A stretch of 64,000 bases of DNA from Burkholderiales bacterium (GTDB lineage: Bacteria > Pseudomonadota > Gammaproteobacteria > Burkholderiales > Burkholderiaceae_C): positions 45,098 to 109,097 of the forward strand of contig RXJW01000055.1 in the NCBI GenBank assembly GCA_003963005.1, in the 5' to 3' direction. Both the position numbers and the translations under genes were made by a program. Under the pieces are notes generated by a model. That model did not search any database and was not told the DNA's origin. It saw only the letters and a program-made list of their open reading frames with translations. How positions within the stretch are numbered: position 1 is the first letter of the stretch; each line of letters begins with the position of its first letter. Positions 26,030-36,041 of this stretch are shown in pieces.

Positions 26030-27237
26030 TGCCGGCCATGCAGTTCACCGCCGACCAGCACCTGCTCAAGGACCTCAACCGCATGGCCATCGTGCGGCAC
26101 CTGAGCGCCCAGCCCGGGCAGTCGCGCGCCGCGCTGGCCGAAGCGCTGCAGCTCACCAAGTCCACCGTCAGCACGCTCGTGAAGGAGCTGATCGCCGAAG
26201 GCTGGCTGCTGGAGCGGGAGGTCGTGGCCACCGGCGAGCTGGGCCGCCGGCCGACGCCGCTCTTCATCGACCCGGGGCGGCTCGTGCTGCTCGGTGCCGA
26301 GCTGGGCGTGGACGGCGTGCATGCCGTGGCCACGTCGCTCACCGGCGACGTGCTCGCGCGCCTGCGCTCGCCGCTGGACGCGGGGCGCGACCCCCACCTC
26401 GCCCTCGTGCGCGCCGCCAAGCTGCTCGTGCAACTGCAGGCCCGGCTCGATGCCACGCGCCAGCAGGTCATCGGCATCGGCTTCGGCCTGCCCGGTGGTG
26501 TGGACGAATCCTGTGGCCACCTGCACTTCGCGCCCAACCTGGGCTGGCGGGACCTGCCCGTCGGCCAGCTGATGACCGAGCACCTGCGCGGCAGCCCGCT
26601 GCAGGCGGTGCCGCTCTTCATCCAGAACGAGGCCGACGTGGCCGCGCTCGGCGAGCTCGAATTCGGCACCGACGGCCGCGCCGACCCGCTGATCTACCTG
26701 AGCCTGGGCATCGGCGTCGGTGCCGGCGTCATCGTCGAAGACCGGCTGCTCACCGGTGCCCGCGGACTGGCGGGCGAGGTGGGGCACATGACCCTGGCTC
26801 TCGACGGCCCGCGCTGCAGCTGCGGCCGCCGCGGCTGCGCCGAATCCATGATCGGCCTGCGCGCGATGCTGCCGTCGGCCGACGAAGCCGGTGGCCTGCC
26901 CGAGGTGCAACGGCGTCTTGCCGCCGGCCAGGCCGACTGCACACAGGCCGTGGCCCAGGCCGGGCGCTACCTCGGCCTGCTGCTGGGCAACCTGTGCGCC
27001 GCCTACGACCCCGGCCGCATCGTGCTCGGCGGCCCGGCCGTGGAGCTGGGCCCGCCCTTCCTGGACCACGCGCTCGCCACGCTCCAGGACCTCGCCGGCG
27101 ATGCCGGCGAGCCCACGCCGGCCGTCACCCGCTCGCGCTTCGGTGCCGACGCCGTGCCCGTCGGCGCCGCCGCACTGGCACGTTATCGACTCACCCGCCC
27201 CCTGATCACCGCCCGCCGCCTCGCCGTGGCGGCCTGA
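26029..27237 (+). CDS. ROK-family transcriptional regulator, XylR-like
   Basis: 402 residues. An N-terminal winged HTH (about 8-70; SRAALAEALQLTKSTVSTLVKELIAEGWL) precedes a ROK sugar-kinase-like domain with GIGFGLPGGVD, IQNEADVAALGE, SLGIGVGAGVIV and the zinc-type cluster LAGEVGHMTL...CSCGRRGCAES. ROK regulators of this layout repress xylose or xylan genes in Firmicutes (XylR) and NagC/Mlc targets in Proteobacteria. It starts within the exuT stop (TGATG); MQFTADQ at 26038 is an alternative start. It is likely a second, xylose-responsive controller of the downstream xyn/xyl genes. Confidence 0.9.
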   Translation: MPAMQFTADQHLLKDLNRMAIVRHLSAQPGQSRAALAEALQLTKSTVSTLVKELIAEGWLLEREVVATGELGRRPTPLFIDPGRLVLLGAELGVDGVHAVATSLTGDVLARLRSPLDAGRDPHLALVRAAKLLVQLQARLDATRQQVIGIGFGLPGGVDESCGHLHFAPNLGWRDLPVGQLMTEHLRGSPLQAVPLFIQNEADVAALGELEFGTDGRADPLIYLSLGIGVGAGVIVEDRLLTGARGLAGEVGHMTLALDGPRCSCGRRGCAESMIGLRAMLPSADEAGGLPEVQRRLAAGQADCTQAVAQAGRYLGLLLGNLCAAYDPGRIVLGGPAVELGPPFLDHALATLQDLAGDAGEPTPAVTRSRFGADAVPVGAAALARYRLTRPLITARRLAVAA

Positions 27238-27255
27238 CTCCTGCCGCGCCATCCC

Positions 27256-28905
27256 ATGATCACGAACCCCATCCTGCCGGGCTTCCATGCCGACCCGTCC
27301 ATCTGCCGCGTGCCCGGCGCTGACGGCGTGGACGACTACTACATCGCCACCTCCACCTTCGAGTGGTGGCCGGCCGTGCGCATCCACCACTCGCGCGACC
27401 TGAAGCACTGGCGTCACCACAGCTACGCCGTCACGCGCACGAGCCAGCTCGACCTGCTCGGCCACCCGGACTCCTCCGGCGTCTGGGCGCCCTGCCTGAG
27501 CTACTCGGGCGGCCAGTTCTGGCTCATCTACTCCGACGTGCGCTCGCTCTACGGTGCCTACAAGGATGCGCACAACTACCTCGTCACCGCGCCGAGCATC
27601 GACGGGCCGTGGAGCGAGCCGATCTACCTGAACAGCTCGGGCTTCGACCCGTCGCTCTTCCACGACGACGACGGCCGGCACTGGCTGCTGAACCAGCAGT
27701 GGATCCACCAGCCGGGCAAGCACAACTTCAACGGCATCCTGCTGCAGGAATACGACCACGACGCCCGCCGCCTCGTCGGCCCGGTGAAGAACATCTACGC
27801 CGGCACGCCGCTGGGCGTCGTCGAAGGCCCGCACCTGTACCGCCGCAACGGCTGGTACTACCTGCTCACCGCCGAGGGCGGCACCTTCTACGAGCATGCC
27901 GTCACGCTGGCCCGCTCGCGCCAGATCGACGGGCCCTACGAGACCCTGCCCGGCAACCCGCTGCTGACCGCCTGGCAGCAGCCCACCGACGGCCTGCAGC
28001 GCAGCGGCCACGCGAGCCTCGTGGCCACCGCACGCGGCGACTGGTACCTCGCCCACCTCAGCGGCCGGCCGCTGGAGTGGAGCGGGCCGCACGCCGACGC
28101 GCAAAACGGCATCTACCAGGGCCTGCACTGCCCGCTCGGCCGCGAGACCAGCCTGCAGCGCATCGTCTGGCGCGACGACGACTGGCCCGAGCTCGAAGGC
28201 GGCGGCAACGCCCCGCGCCGGCAGGTGGCCGACAGCGGCCTGCCCGAGCACCCCTTTCCGCCTGAGCCGGTGCGCGACGACTTCGACCGCGCCACGCTCA
28301 GCCCGCACCTGAACTCGCTGCGCGTGCCGCTGGACGAGCGCTGGATCTCGCTGACCGAGCGCCCGGGCTGGCTGCGCCTGAAGGGCCGGGAATCGCTGAT
28401 GAGCACCTTCGAGCAAAGCCTCGTGGCGCGCCGCCAGCAGCATTTCAACTGCCGCGTCGACACGCGCGTGGACTTCGCGCCCGAGCACTTCCAGCAGATG
28501 GCGGGCCTGGTGGCCTACTACAACACCAACCACCACGCCTACCTGCACGTCAGCCGCGACGTCGACTCCGGCCTGCGCGTGCTGCGCCTGACCGTCAACC
28601 GGCGCGGTTCGCTGACCGAACCCGCCACCCCGGTCGAACTGGCCGACGGGCCGGTCGACCTGGCTGTGGAGTTCCGCCACGACCAGTACCAGTTCCAGTT
28701 CCGCCAGGGCAGCGCCGCCTGGCAGGACATCGGGCCGCTGCTGGACACCGCCATGCTCAGCGACGAGTACGTGACCCACTTTGAGGGCGAGTTCGCGCGC
28801 AGCTTCGGCTTCACCGGCAACTTCATCGGGCTGGCCTGCCAGGACCTCTCCGGCACGCGCCGCGCGGCGGACTTCGATCACTTCAGCTACGAGCCGCGCG
28901 CCTGA
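27256..28905 (+). CDS. xynB: Beta-xylosidase/xylan 1,4-beta-xylosidase, GH43
   Basis: 549 residues, no signal peptide, so cytosolic. The five-bladed propeller begins NPILPGFHADPSICRV (the catalytic-base Asp in HADPS), with DPSLFHDDDGRHWLLNQ and GVVEGPHLYRRNGWYYLLTAEGG (the acid Glu). The C-terminal beta-sandwich (about 340-549) is typical of GH43 subfamily 11. It releases xylose from xylo-oligosaccharides. It sits 18 nt after the ROK gene and 38 nt before the GPH transporter, so substrates are probably imported intact and cleaved inside. Confidence 0.94.
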   Translation: MITNPILPGFHADPSICRVPGADGVDDYYIATSTFEWWPAVRIHHSRDLKHWRHHSYAVTRTSQLDLLGHPDSSGVWAPCLSYSGGQFWLIYSDVRSLYGAYKDAHNYLVTAPSIDGPWSEPIYLNSSGFDPSLFHDDDGRHWLLNQQWIHQPGKHNFNGILLQEYDHDARRLVGPVKNIYAGTPLGVVEGPHLYRRNGWYYLLTAEGGTFYEHAVTLARSRQIDGPYETLPGNPLLTAWQQPTDGLQRSGHASLVATARGDWYLAHLSGRPLEWSGPHADAQNGIYQGLHCPLGRETSLQRIVWRDDDWPELEGGGNAPRRQVADSGLPEHPFPPEPVRDDFDRATLSPHLNSLRVPLDERWISLTERPGWLRLKGRESLMSTFEQSLVARRQQHFNCRVDTRVDFAPEHFQQMAGLVAYYNTNHHAYLHVSRDVDSGLRVLRLTVNRRGSLTEPATPVELADGPVDLAVEFRHDQYQFQFRQGSAAWQDIGPLLDTAMLSDEYVTHFEGEFARSFGFTGNFIGLACQDLSGTRRAADFDHFSYEPRA

Positions 28906-28943
28906 GCCGGCACGCCCTCAGAACAACACGACGAGACAAGCCG

Positions 28944-30464
28944 ATGGCCACGCACCCGCCCCTGTCCTTCCTGGAGAAAGCCGGCTACAGCGCCGGCGAT
29001 GCCGCCGCCAACTTCGTCTTCATGTCGATGGTGCTGTTCCAGCTCAACTTCTACACGGACGTGTTCGGCCTGTCGGCCAGCACGGCCGCCGCGATCCTGC
29101 TGTGGCCGCGCCTGTGGGACGCCATCTTCGACCCGGTGATGGGCGTGCTGGCGGACCGCACCACCACCCGCTGGGGCAAGTTCCGGCCCTGGGTGCTCTG
29201 GACGTCCGTGCCCTGGGCCGTCGTCATGGTGCTGGCCTACACGACGCCGGACCCGGCCTGGGGCTGGAGCACCGGCATGGTCATCGCGTACGCCGGCATC
29301 ACCAACACGCTGCTGATGACGCTTTACTCGATGAACAACATGCCCTACTCCGCGCTCGGCGGCGTGATGACGGGCGACCTGAACGAGCGCACCAAGCTCA
29401 ACAGCTACCGCTTCGTGTCGGTGAACGTGGCGCAGTTCATCGTCGGCGGCTTCACGCTGCCGCTGGTGGCCAAGTTCGCGCAGGGGCATGACCGGGCGCA
29501 CGGCTGGCAGGTCACGATGACGATCTGGGCGCTGCTGTGCCTGGTGCTGTTCATGGTGACCTTCTTCACCACGAAGGAACGCATCCAGCCGCTGGTGGAA
29601 GTGAAGGCCTCGCCGACGCAGGACTTCGTCGACCTGCTGAAGAACCGGCCGTGGATCGCGCTGGTGGCCTACACCGTCTTCAACTTTGGCATGCTGTCGA
29701 TGCGCGGCGGCGCGCACTACAACTACTACCACCACTACGTCGACAAGGCGGCGATGTTCGACTTCGTCGCCGCGCTCGGCCTGACCACGCCCGACCCCGG
29801 CGGCACCGGCAGCCTCGCCGATTCGCTCGGCTACATCGTGCACGGCACGCGCGATGCCCTCGCCAGCTCCAACGTCGCCGACGTCTACAACAGCCTCATC
29901 AACATGGCGGGCTTCGGCACCACCATCGTCGTGATCATGCTGTCGGCCGGCCTGTCCGCCCGCTTCGGCAAGCGCAATGTGGCGATCGTCGGCTTCGCGC
30001 TGGCGGCGCTGCAGGCCTGCGCGCTCTACCTCATGCCACCGACTGCCGTGTGGGGCATGCTGTGGCTGCACATGCTCGGCTCCGTGTTCTACGCGCCCAC
30101 CATCGCCGTCATGTGGGCGATGTACGCCGACGCCGCCGACTACTCCGAATGGCAGACCGGCCGGCGCTTCACCGGCATGGTGTTCGCCACCATCGGCTTC
30201 TCGCTGAAGTCGGGCCTGGCGCTGGGCTCGGCCTGCTTCCTGTGGGTGCTGGCCGGCTTCTTCGGCTACGACACCCAGGCCCCCACCGCACCCAACGCCA
30301 TCGACGGCTACCGCTTCATGTCCAGCTTCGGCGTGGGCGCGCTGTTTGCGGCCTGCACGCTGTGCCTGCTGGCCTGCAGGCTCGACAAGCGCACCACGCT
30401 GCAGATGGCCGATGAACTGGCGGCACGCCGCGTGAAGGCCGGTGTCGTGCCGGCTGCTGCCTGA
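28944..30464 (+). CDS. GPH-family (glycoside-pentoside-hexuronide:cation) symporter
   Basis: 506 residues with about 12 transmembrane segments. The family motif LWDAIFDPVMGVLADRTTTRWGKFRPWVLWTSVPWAV (helix 2-3 loop) is diagnostic of MelB/XylP/XynP-type carriers; SEWQTGRRFTGMVFATIGFSLKSGLALG is the matching C-terminal block. An insertion of roughly 50 residues (about 270-320, rich in Gly/Asp) interrupts the usual plan. Placed between beta-xylosidase and xylose isomerase, xylobiose, longer xylosides or xylose are the likely substrates. Confidence 0.9.
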   Translation: MATHPPLSFLEKAGYSAGDAAANFVFMSMVLFQLNFYTDVFGLSASTAAAILLWPRLWDAIFDPVMGVLADRTTTRWGKFRPWVLWTSVPWAVVMVLAYTTPDPAWGWSTGMVIAYAGITNTLLMTLYSMNNMPYSALGGVMTGDLNERTKLNSYRFVSVNVAQFIVGGFTLPLVAKFAQGHDRAHGWQVTMTIWALLCLVLFMVTFFTTKERIQPLVEVKASPTQDFVDLLKNRPWIALVAYTVFNFGMLSMRGGAHYNYYHHYVDKAAMFDFVAALGLTTPDPGGTGSLADSLGYIVHGTRDALASSNVADVYNSLINMAGFGTTIVVIMLSAGLSARFGKRNVAIVGFALAALQACALYLMPPTAVWGMLWLHMLGSVFYAPTIAVMWAMYADAADYSEWQTGRRFTGMVFATIGFSLKSGLALGSACFLWVLAGFFGYDTQAPTAPNAIDGYRFMSSFGVGALFAACTLCLLACRLDKRTTLQMADELAARRVKAGVVPAAA

Positions 30465-30508
30465 CCCTGTCCCGCTCCCCGAACCCGATCCCGCTGTAAG
30501 GAACTGCC

Positions 30509-31834
30509 ATGAGCACCGCTTCGACCGTCTACTCCGACCTGCCCGTCGTCCGCTACGAGGGCCCCGCCTCCACCAACCCGCTGGCCTACCGCTGGTACGA
30601 CGCGAAGCGTGTCGTGCTCGGCAAGACGCTGGCCGAACACCTGCGCCCGGCCGTCTGCTACTGGCACAACTTCTGCTGGAAGGGCGAGGACGTCTTCGGC
30701 CTCGGCAACACGGTCTTCCAGCGCCCCTGGTTCGCCGAGACCGACCCGCTCAAGGCCGCGCACCTGAAGCTCGACGCCGCCTTCGACTTCTTCACCAGGC
30801 TCGGCCTGCCCTACTGGTGCTTCCACGACCGCGACGTGGCACCGGAAGGCGCGAGCCTGGCCGAGTCCAATCGCATCCTCGACGGCCTGCTGGAAGCTGC
30901 CGCGAAGAAGATGCAGGACACCGGCGTGGGCCTGCTCTGGGGCACCGCCAACCTGTTCTCGCACGGTCGCTACATGAGCGGCGCGGCCACCAACCCGGAC
31001 CCCGAGGTCTACGCCTACGCCGCTGCGCAGGTGAAGCATGTGCTGGAGTGGACGCACCGCCTGGGCGGCGCCAACTACGTGCTGTGGGGCGGCCGCGAGG
31101 GCTACGAGACCCTGCTCAACACCGACCTCAAGCGCGAGCTGGCCCAGTACGGCCGCTTCCTGACGTCGGTCGTCGAGCACAAGCACAAGATCGGCTTCAA
31201 GGGCACCATCCTCATCGAGCCCAAGCCGCAGGAGCCCACCAAGCACCAGTACGACTACGACAGCGCCACCGTCTACGGCTTCCTCAAGACCTACGGCCTG
31301 GAGAAGGAGGTCAAGGTCAACATCGAGGTCAACCACGCCACGCTCGCCGGCCACAGCTTCGAGCATGAAGTGGCCACGGCCTGTGCCCTGGGCATCTTCG
31401 GCTCGCTGGACGCCAACCGCGGCGACGAGCAGCTCGGCTGGGACACCGACCAGTTCCCGAACAACCACGCCGCCCTCGTGCCGGCGATGCTGGAGCTGAT
31501 CCGCGCCGGGGGCTACACCACCGGCGGCACCAACTTCGACGCCAAGGTGCGGCGCCAGAGCATCGACCCGATCGACCAGCTCGAAGGCCACATCGGCGGC
31601 ATGGACACGATGGCCCGCGCCTTCCTGGCGGCCGCCGCGCTGTACGAAAGTGGTCAGCTGGAAAGGGTCGTCAGCGATCGCTACGCCGGCTGGCACGGGG
31701 CGCTGGGCCAGAAGATCCACGGCGGCGCCAGCCTGGACGAGCTGGCCGCGATCGTGCACGCCGAAGGCATCTCCCCGCAGCCCCGCTCGGGCCGCCAGGA
31801 GCGCCTCGAAAACATCGTGAACCAGTTTGTCTGA
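30509..31834 (+). CDS. xylA: Xylose isomerase
   Basis: 441 residues, the usual length of class II xylose isomerases. H106 and D109 ([13 protein letters not shown]) are the ring-opening pair; [10 protein letters not shown] and [15 protein letters not shown] carry the metal-binding signatures. It interconverts D-xylose and D-xylulose with two divalent metals, in the cytosol. A taaggaa box precedes the ATG. It lies 44 nt after the GPH symporter and 163 nt before xylB. Confidence 0.97.
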   Translation: MSTASTVYSDLPVVRYEGPASTNPLAYRWYDAKRVVLGKTLAEHLRPAVCYWHNFCWKGEDVFGLGNTVFQRPWFAETDPLKAAHLKLDAAFDFFTRLGLPYWCFHDRDVAPEGASLAESNRILDGLLEAAAKKMQDTGVGLLWGTANLFSHGRYMSGAATNPDPEVYAYAAAQVKHVLEWTHRLGGANYVLWGGREGYETLLNTDLKRELAQYGRFLTSVVEHKHKIGFKGTILIEPKPQEPTKHQYDYDSATVYGFLKTYGLEKEVKVNIEVNHATLAGHSFEHEVATACALGIFGSLDANRGDEQLGWDTDQFPNNHAALVPAMLELIRAGGYTTGGTNFDAKVRRQSIDPIDQLEGHIGGMDTMARAFLAAAALYESGQLERVVSDRYAGWHGALGQKIHGGASLDELAAIVHAEGISPQPRSGRQERLENIVNQFV

Positions 31835-31878
31835 CCCCTCGCCCAGCTCGCCAGGCTGCACGCCGGCGAGTCTGGTCG

Positions 31879-31919
31879 GTCCCCCGGGGGGACGGCGATG
31901 CTCGCGGGGGTTCCCCCGC
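31879..31919. repeat. Two adjacent GC-rich hairpins between xylA and xylB
   Basis: GTCCCCCGGGGGGAC (31879-31893) and GCGGGGGttCCCCCGC (31904-31919) are near-perfect stems 10 nt apart in the 163-nt xylA-xylB gap. Neither has a T tail. The pattern resembles REP/BIME units or an intercistronic processing and stability element. Confidence 0.55.
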
Positions 31920-31997
31920 TCGCACACCGCCAACGCGGGCCGGCTTGGGAGCGGCCCGGCGCTCGGCCCGAATCACCAACCCTGAACGCCAATCATC

Positions 31998-33461
31998 ATG
32001 TTCCTGGGCATCGACCTCGGCACCTCCGAAATCAAGCTGCTGCTGCTCGACGAGCAGCACCGCATCCACGCCACCACCGGCGCGCCGCTCACCGTCCAGC
32101 GCCCGCAACCGCTGTGGAGCGAGCAGCAGCCGGCCGACTGGTGGGCCGCGCTGGAGGCCGGCATGGCCCGGCTGAAGGCCGAGCACGGTGCGGCGCTGGC
32201 CCAGGTTCGCGCGATCGGCCTGTCCGGGCAAATGCATGGCGCGGTGACGCTCGACGGCGACGACCAGGTGCTGCGCCCGGCCATCCTGTGGAACGACGGC
32301 CGCAGCGGCGCGCAATGCGCGGCCATGATGGCCGCCTGCCCCGGGCTGCCGCAGATCACCGGCAACCTCGCGATGCCGGGCTTCACCGCCCCGAAGCTCG
32401 CCTGGATGCGCGAGCACGAGCCCGAACTCTTCACGCGGGTGGCCCGCGTGCTGCTGCCCAAGGACTGGCTGCGACTGCAGCTCAGCGGCGAGGCCATCAG
32501 CGAGATGAGCGATGCAGCCGGCACGCTGTGGCTGGACGTGGCGCAGCGGCGCTGGTCGCCCGAGGCGCTGGCCCTCACCGGGCTGACCGAGGCCCACATG
32601 CCGCACCTCGTCGAAGGCAGCGAGGCCAGCACCCTGCTCAAGCCTTCTCTCACGGCCCGCTGGGGGCTGCCGGCGCAGGTCGTCATTGCCGGTGGCGGCG
32701 GCGACAACGCGGCCAGCGCCGTCGGCATGGGCATCGTCAAGCCCGGCGACGGCTTCGTGTCGCTCGGCACCTCGGGCGTGATCTTCCTGTGCAACGAGAC
32801 CTTCAGCCCCAACCCGGCCCGCGCGGTGCATGCCTTCTGCCATGCGCTGCCCGGCACCTGGCACCAGATGAGCGTCATGCTGAGTGCGGCGAGCGCGCTG
32901 CGCTGGGTCACGCAACTGCTCGGCCAGCCGAGCGAGGCGGCGCTGATCGAGCAGGTGGCGGCGCTGACCGAGGCCCAGCGCCAGCAGGCCCCCCTCTTCC
33001 TGCCCTACCTCAGCGGCGAGCGCACGCCGCACAACAACGCCCAGGCGCAGGGCGTGTTCTTCGGCCTGACGCATGAGCATGGCCCGGCGGCCCTGGGCTA
33101 CGCGGTGCTGGAAGGCGTGAGCTTCGGCCTGCTGGACGGCTGGCGCGCGCTGCAGGCCGGCGGCGGCACGGCCGAGCGGCTCTGGCTGGTGGGCGGCGGT
33201 GCGCGCAGCGCCTGGTGGTCGCGGCTGCTGGCCTCGCTGCTCGGCGTGCCGCTGGTCACGGGCGTCGGCGCCGAGGCCGGCGGTGCGCTGGGGGCCGCGC
33301 GCCTGGCCTGGCTGGCGGTGGGAGGCCCGGTCGCCGAGGTCTGCCGCACGCCCGACGTGGCCCGCGTGGCCGAGCCGGACACCACCTGGGCTGCGTCCCT
33401 GCAGCCGCGCTACGCCCGCTTTCAGCGGCTGTATGAGGCGCTGCGCACCGAGTTCACCTGA
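31998..33461 (+). CDS. xylB: Xylulokinase
   Basis: 487 residues of the FGGY family. FLGIDLGTSEIKLLLLDEQ is the N-terminal phosphate-1 motif; GLSGQMHGAVTLD is the xylulokinase-specific block; LWNDGRS, GGGGDNAASAVGMGIV and LYLSGERTPHNN-like (LPYLSGERTPHNN) follow in order. It phosphorylates D-xylulose to xylulose 5-phosphate for the pentose phosphate pathway. With xylA it gives the complete isomerase route for xylose released by the GH43 and GH8 enzymes. Confidence 0.96.
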   Translation: MFLGIDLGTSEIKLLLLDEQHRIHATTGAPLTVQRPQPLWSEQQPADWWAALEAGMARLKAEHGAALAQVRAIGLSGQMHGAVTLDGDDQVLRPAILWNDGRSGAQCAAMMAACPGLPQITGNLAMPGFTAPKLAWMREHEPELFTRVARVLLPKDWLRLQLSGEAISEMSDAAGTLWLDVAQRRWSPEALALTGLTEAHMPHLVEGSEASTLLKPSLTARWGLPAQVVIAGGGGDNAASAVGMGIVKPGDGFVSLGTSGVIFLCNETFSPNPARAVHAFCHALPGTWHQMSVMLSAASALRWVTQLLGQPSEAALIEQVAALTEAQRQQAPLFLPYLSGERTPHNNAQAQGVFFGLTHEHGPAALGYAVLEGVSFGLLDGWRALQAGGGTAERLWLVGGGARSAWWSRLLASLLGVPLVTGVGAEAGGALGAARLAWLAVGGPVAEVCRTPDVARVAEPDTTWAASLQPRYARFQRLYEALRTEFT

Positions 33462-33485
33462 AGGCTCATCCGCCTATGCTCGGGC

Positions 33486-34076
33486 ATGCCTGCAACACCC
33501 CCCACCCCGCCTGTTCCGCCGCCGCTGAGCTTCGAGCGCCGCCGCTGGACGGCGCTGTTCACCCTGCCCTTCGTGGTCGTCATGGCCGTGTCCGGCTTGA
33601 TGAGCGTGTTCTGGCTGCCCCACCTGCTCGGACCACGACTCGGATTCACCATCGGGGCGCTGTTCGCGTTGCTCTCCGTCGCGCTCGCGGTCAGCCTCGG
33701 CCGGGATGCGCTGCAGGCGCTCAACAGCCGCGGCCCGGCGCTGGTCGTCGACGCCCGGGGCATCACCGATCACTTTCACCTGCACACCCACGTGCCCTGG
33801 TCGGAGATCGAATCCGCCACGATCGACGGCGAGGACGGCACAGACCTGATGTTGATGCTGCGGCCCGGCACGGCGCTGCCGGGCGGCGGCATCGTGAAGC
33901 CGACCGTCCGCCGCCAGATGGGCCGCTGGTTCGGCCGCGCCGACCTGCGCATCCCGCTCGGCGGCCTCGTCTACCACCACCGCCAGCTGGAAGCCGCGCT
34001 GAAGGCGCATCTGGCGCGACAACCCCGCCCACCGAGTGCCGAGATGCCTCCGGGCCCTGAAGGAAACCGCCGATGA
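33486..34076 (+). CDS. Two-helix membrane protein, STM3941-like, function unknown
   Basis: 196 residues. Two adjacent transmembrane segments (about 22-44 and 51-70) are followed by a soluble domain (about 80-175) of PH-like character: ALVVDARGITDHFHLHTHVPWSEIESATID is typical of small bacterial PH/STM3941-like proteins. Nothing indicates an enzymatic role. It lies 24 nt after xylB and overlaps the esterase gene by 4 nt, so it travels with the operon, though any link to xylan use is unknown. Confidence 0.75.
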   Translation: MPATPPTPPVPPPLSFERRRWTALFTLPFVVVMAVSGLMSVFWLPHLLGPRLGFTIGALFALLSVALAVSLGRDALQALNSRGPALVVDARGITDHFHLHTHVPWSEIESATIDGEDGTDLMLMLRPGTALPGGGIVKPTVRRQMGRWFGRADLRIPLGGLVYHHRQLEAALKAHLARQPRPPSAEMPPGPEGNRR

Positions 34077-36025
34077 CCCGGACCGCCCTGCCCTGGCTGC
34101 TTGCCCTGATGGCCGCGACGTCGCATGCCGAAGTTCGCCTGGCCGAAGTGTTCGGTGAACACATGGTGTTGCAGCGCGACCGGCCGCTGCGCCTGTGGGG
34201 CCGGGCCACGCCGGGGCAGACGCTGACCGTGGCCTTCGCCGGCCGTCAGGCCCGCGCCGCTGTGGCGGCTGACGGCCGCTGGCAGGTGCAGTTCCCGCCC
34301 CTGCCCGCCGGAGGGCCGCACCGGCTGAGCGTGCAGGGCGACGGCTCGCTGCAACTCGACGACGTGCTGATCGGTGACGTGTGGCTGCTCGGCGGCCAGT
34401 CCAACATGGAGTGGCCGCTGCTGCCCACCGACACCGGGCCGCAGGAGGTGGCCTCGCCACAGAACCCGCAACTGCGGCAGCTGCGGGTGCCGCTGCGCGC
34501 GAGCCTGCGGCCCGAGGCCGAGATCGCTCCGGCACCCTGGGTCGTGGGCGAGCCGGGCCGGGTGGCGGACTTCAGCGCCATCGGCTACCACTTCGCCCGC
34601 CGGCTGCAGGCGGTGCAGGGCGTGCCGATCGGCCTGCTGAACACGGCCTGGGGCGGCTCGATGCTGGAAACCTGGGTGCGCCGCGAGGCTGCCCTGCAGG
34701 ACCCCGAACTCGCGCCCACCGTGCGTGCCCTGCCCGCTGACGCCACCGCCCTGACAGCCGCGTTGCGCGAGAAGGTGCAGGACCGCGTGGCCCGCTGGCA
34801 ACCCGGTCTGCCGGTGCCGGCGACGGAGGCGGCAGGCTGGTCGGCCGCCGAGGACCTGGACGGCCGCTGGCCCCTGCTGCAGGCGCCTGGCCTGTGGGAG
34901 GGCCAGGGCCTGGCCGACCTGGACGGCATCGTCTGGCTGCGCCGGCGCATCGAGCTGAGTGCGGCCCAGGCCGCCGGTGCGGCCGAGCTGCACCTCGCCA
35001 AGGTGGACGACTGCGACGAAGTCTGGGTCAACGGCCAGCGCGTGGGCGGCCAGTGCGGCTACGACCAACTCCGCCGTTATGCGGTGCCGGCCGGCGTGCT
35101 GCGCACCGGCGCGAACTGGATCGCGGTTCGCGTGACCGACACCGGCGGCGGTGGCGGCATCCACGGCGATGCCGCCGCGTTGCGGCTGGACACCGCCGCC
35201 GGCAGCGTGCCGCTCGCCGGTGCCTGGCGGGCGCGGGTCGAGCAGATCACCGTCGCCCCGCAGCCCACGGCCAACGATGCGCCCACGCTCGCCCACAACG
35301 GGCTCATCGCCCCGCTGCACGGCCTCTCGGTGCGCGGCGTGCTGTGGTACCAGGGCGAGTCCAACGTCTGGCGGGCCGAGGCCTACGCAGGCACGTTCCA
35401 GCGACTGATCCAGGACTGGCGCATGCAGTTCGGCGATCCGACGCTGCCCTTCCTGTTCGTGCAGCTCGCCGCCTTCCTGCCGCTGGCCGACAACCAGCCC
35501 GGCGCAGGCGGCTGGCCCGAACTCCGCGAGGCGCAGGCCGCGGCCCTCGCGCTGCCGCACACCGGCTTGGCCACCGCCATCGACGTGGGCGATGCCAACG
35601 ACATCCACCCCCGCAACAAGCGCGCCCTCGGTGAGCGCCTGGCCGGCCTGGCGCTGCGGGAGCTCGGTCTGCGCCGCGCGCCGGCGGGCGGGCCGCGGCT
35701 GGTGGGCCATGAGATCCGCGACGGCGCTGTCGTCCTGAAGCTCGCGGACACCGCCGGCGGCTTGCGCCCGGCGCGTGCCGGCGAGCCGCTGCGTGGCTTT
35801 CTGCTCGCCGGGGCCGACCGACGCTGGCACCCGGCCGACGCCCGCATCGACGGCGACCGCGTCGTGCTGCGCTGCGCCGCCGTACCGCAGCCGGCGGCGG
35901 CCCGCTATGCCTGGGTCAACAACCCGAGCGAAGCGAATGCCGTCGGCGGCGACGGCCTGCCGCTGCCGCCGCTGCGCACCGACCGCTGGCCCCTGGAGTC
36001 GGCGGGGCGCACTTACACGCCCTGA
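34073..36025 (+). CDS. SASA-domain carbohydrate O-acetylesterase (sialate O-acetylesterase-like)
   Basis: 650 residues with a signal peptide (about 1-19). The SGNH-type catalytic serine is S110 in WLLGGQSNMEW; WYQGESNVWR and DVGDANDIHPRNKRALGERLAG complete the active site. A galactose-binding-like insert (about 255-400) separates the halves, the plan of large SASA esterases. In a xylan locus the natural role is removal of acetyl groups from acetylated (glucurono)xylan fragments. It is the last gene of the plus-strand operon; no sialic acid genes are nearby. Confidence 0.88.
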   Translation: MTRTALPWLLALMAATSHAEVRLAEVFGEHMVLQRDRPLRLWGRATPGQTLTVAFAGRQARAAVAADGRWQVQFPPLPAGGPHRLSVQGDGSLQLDDVLIGDVWLLGGQSNMEWPLLPTDTGPQEVASPQNPQLRQLRVPLRASLRPEAEIAPAPWVVGEPGRVADFSAIGYHFARRLQAVQGVPIGLLNTAWGGSMLETWVRREAALQDPELAPTVRALPADATALTAALREKVQDRVARWQPGLPVPATEAAGWSAAEDLDGRWPLLQAPGLWEGQGLADLDGIVWLRRRIELSAAQAAGAAELHLAKVDDCDEVWVNGQRVGGQCGYDQLRRYAVPAGVLRTGANWIAVRVTDTGGGGGIHGDAAALRLDTAAGSVPLAGAWRARVEQITVAPQPTANDAPTLAHNGLIAPLHGLSVRGVLWYQGESNVWRAEAYAGTFQRLIQDWRMQFGDPTLPFLFVQLAAFLPLADNQPGAGGWPELREAQAAALALPHTGLATAIDVGDANDIHPRNKRALGERLAGLALRELGLRRAPAGGPRLVGHEIRDGAVVLKLADTAGGLRPARAGEPLRGFLLAGADRRWHPADARIDGDRVVLRCAAVPQPAAARYAWVNNPSEANAVGGDGLPLPPLRTDRWPLESAGRTYTP

Positions 36026-36041
36026 GCGCCCCGAGCCCCGG

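Noticed and set aside
25483..28881. A 1132-codon open frame on the minus strand
   Set aside because: It runs antisense through exuT, the ROK regulator and GH43, all of which have clear family motifs. Its His/Gln/Arg/Val-rich product is typical of a high-GC shadow frame.
34073..36025. Interpretation of the SASA protein as part of sialic acid metabolism
   Set aside because: No nan genes are near; the operon is xylA-xylB-type, so a xylan acetyl-group role fits better.
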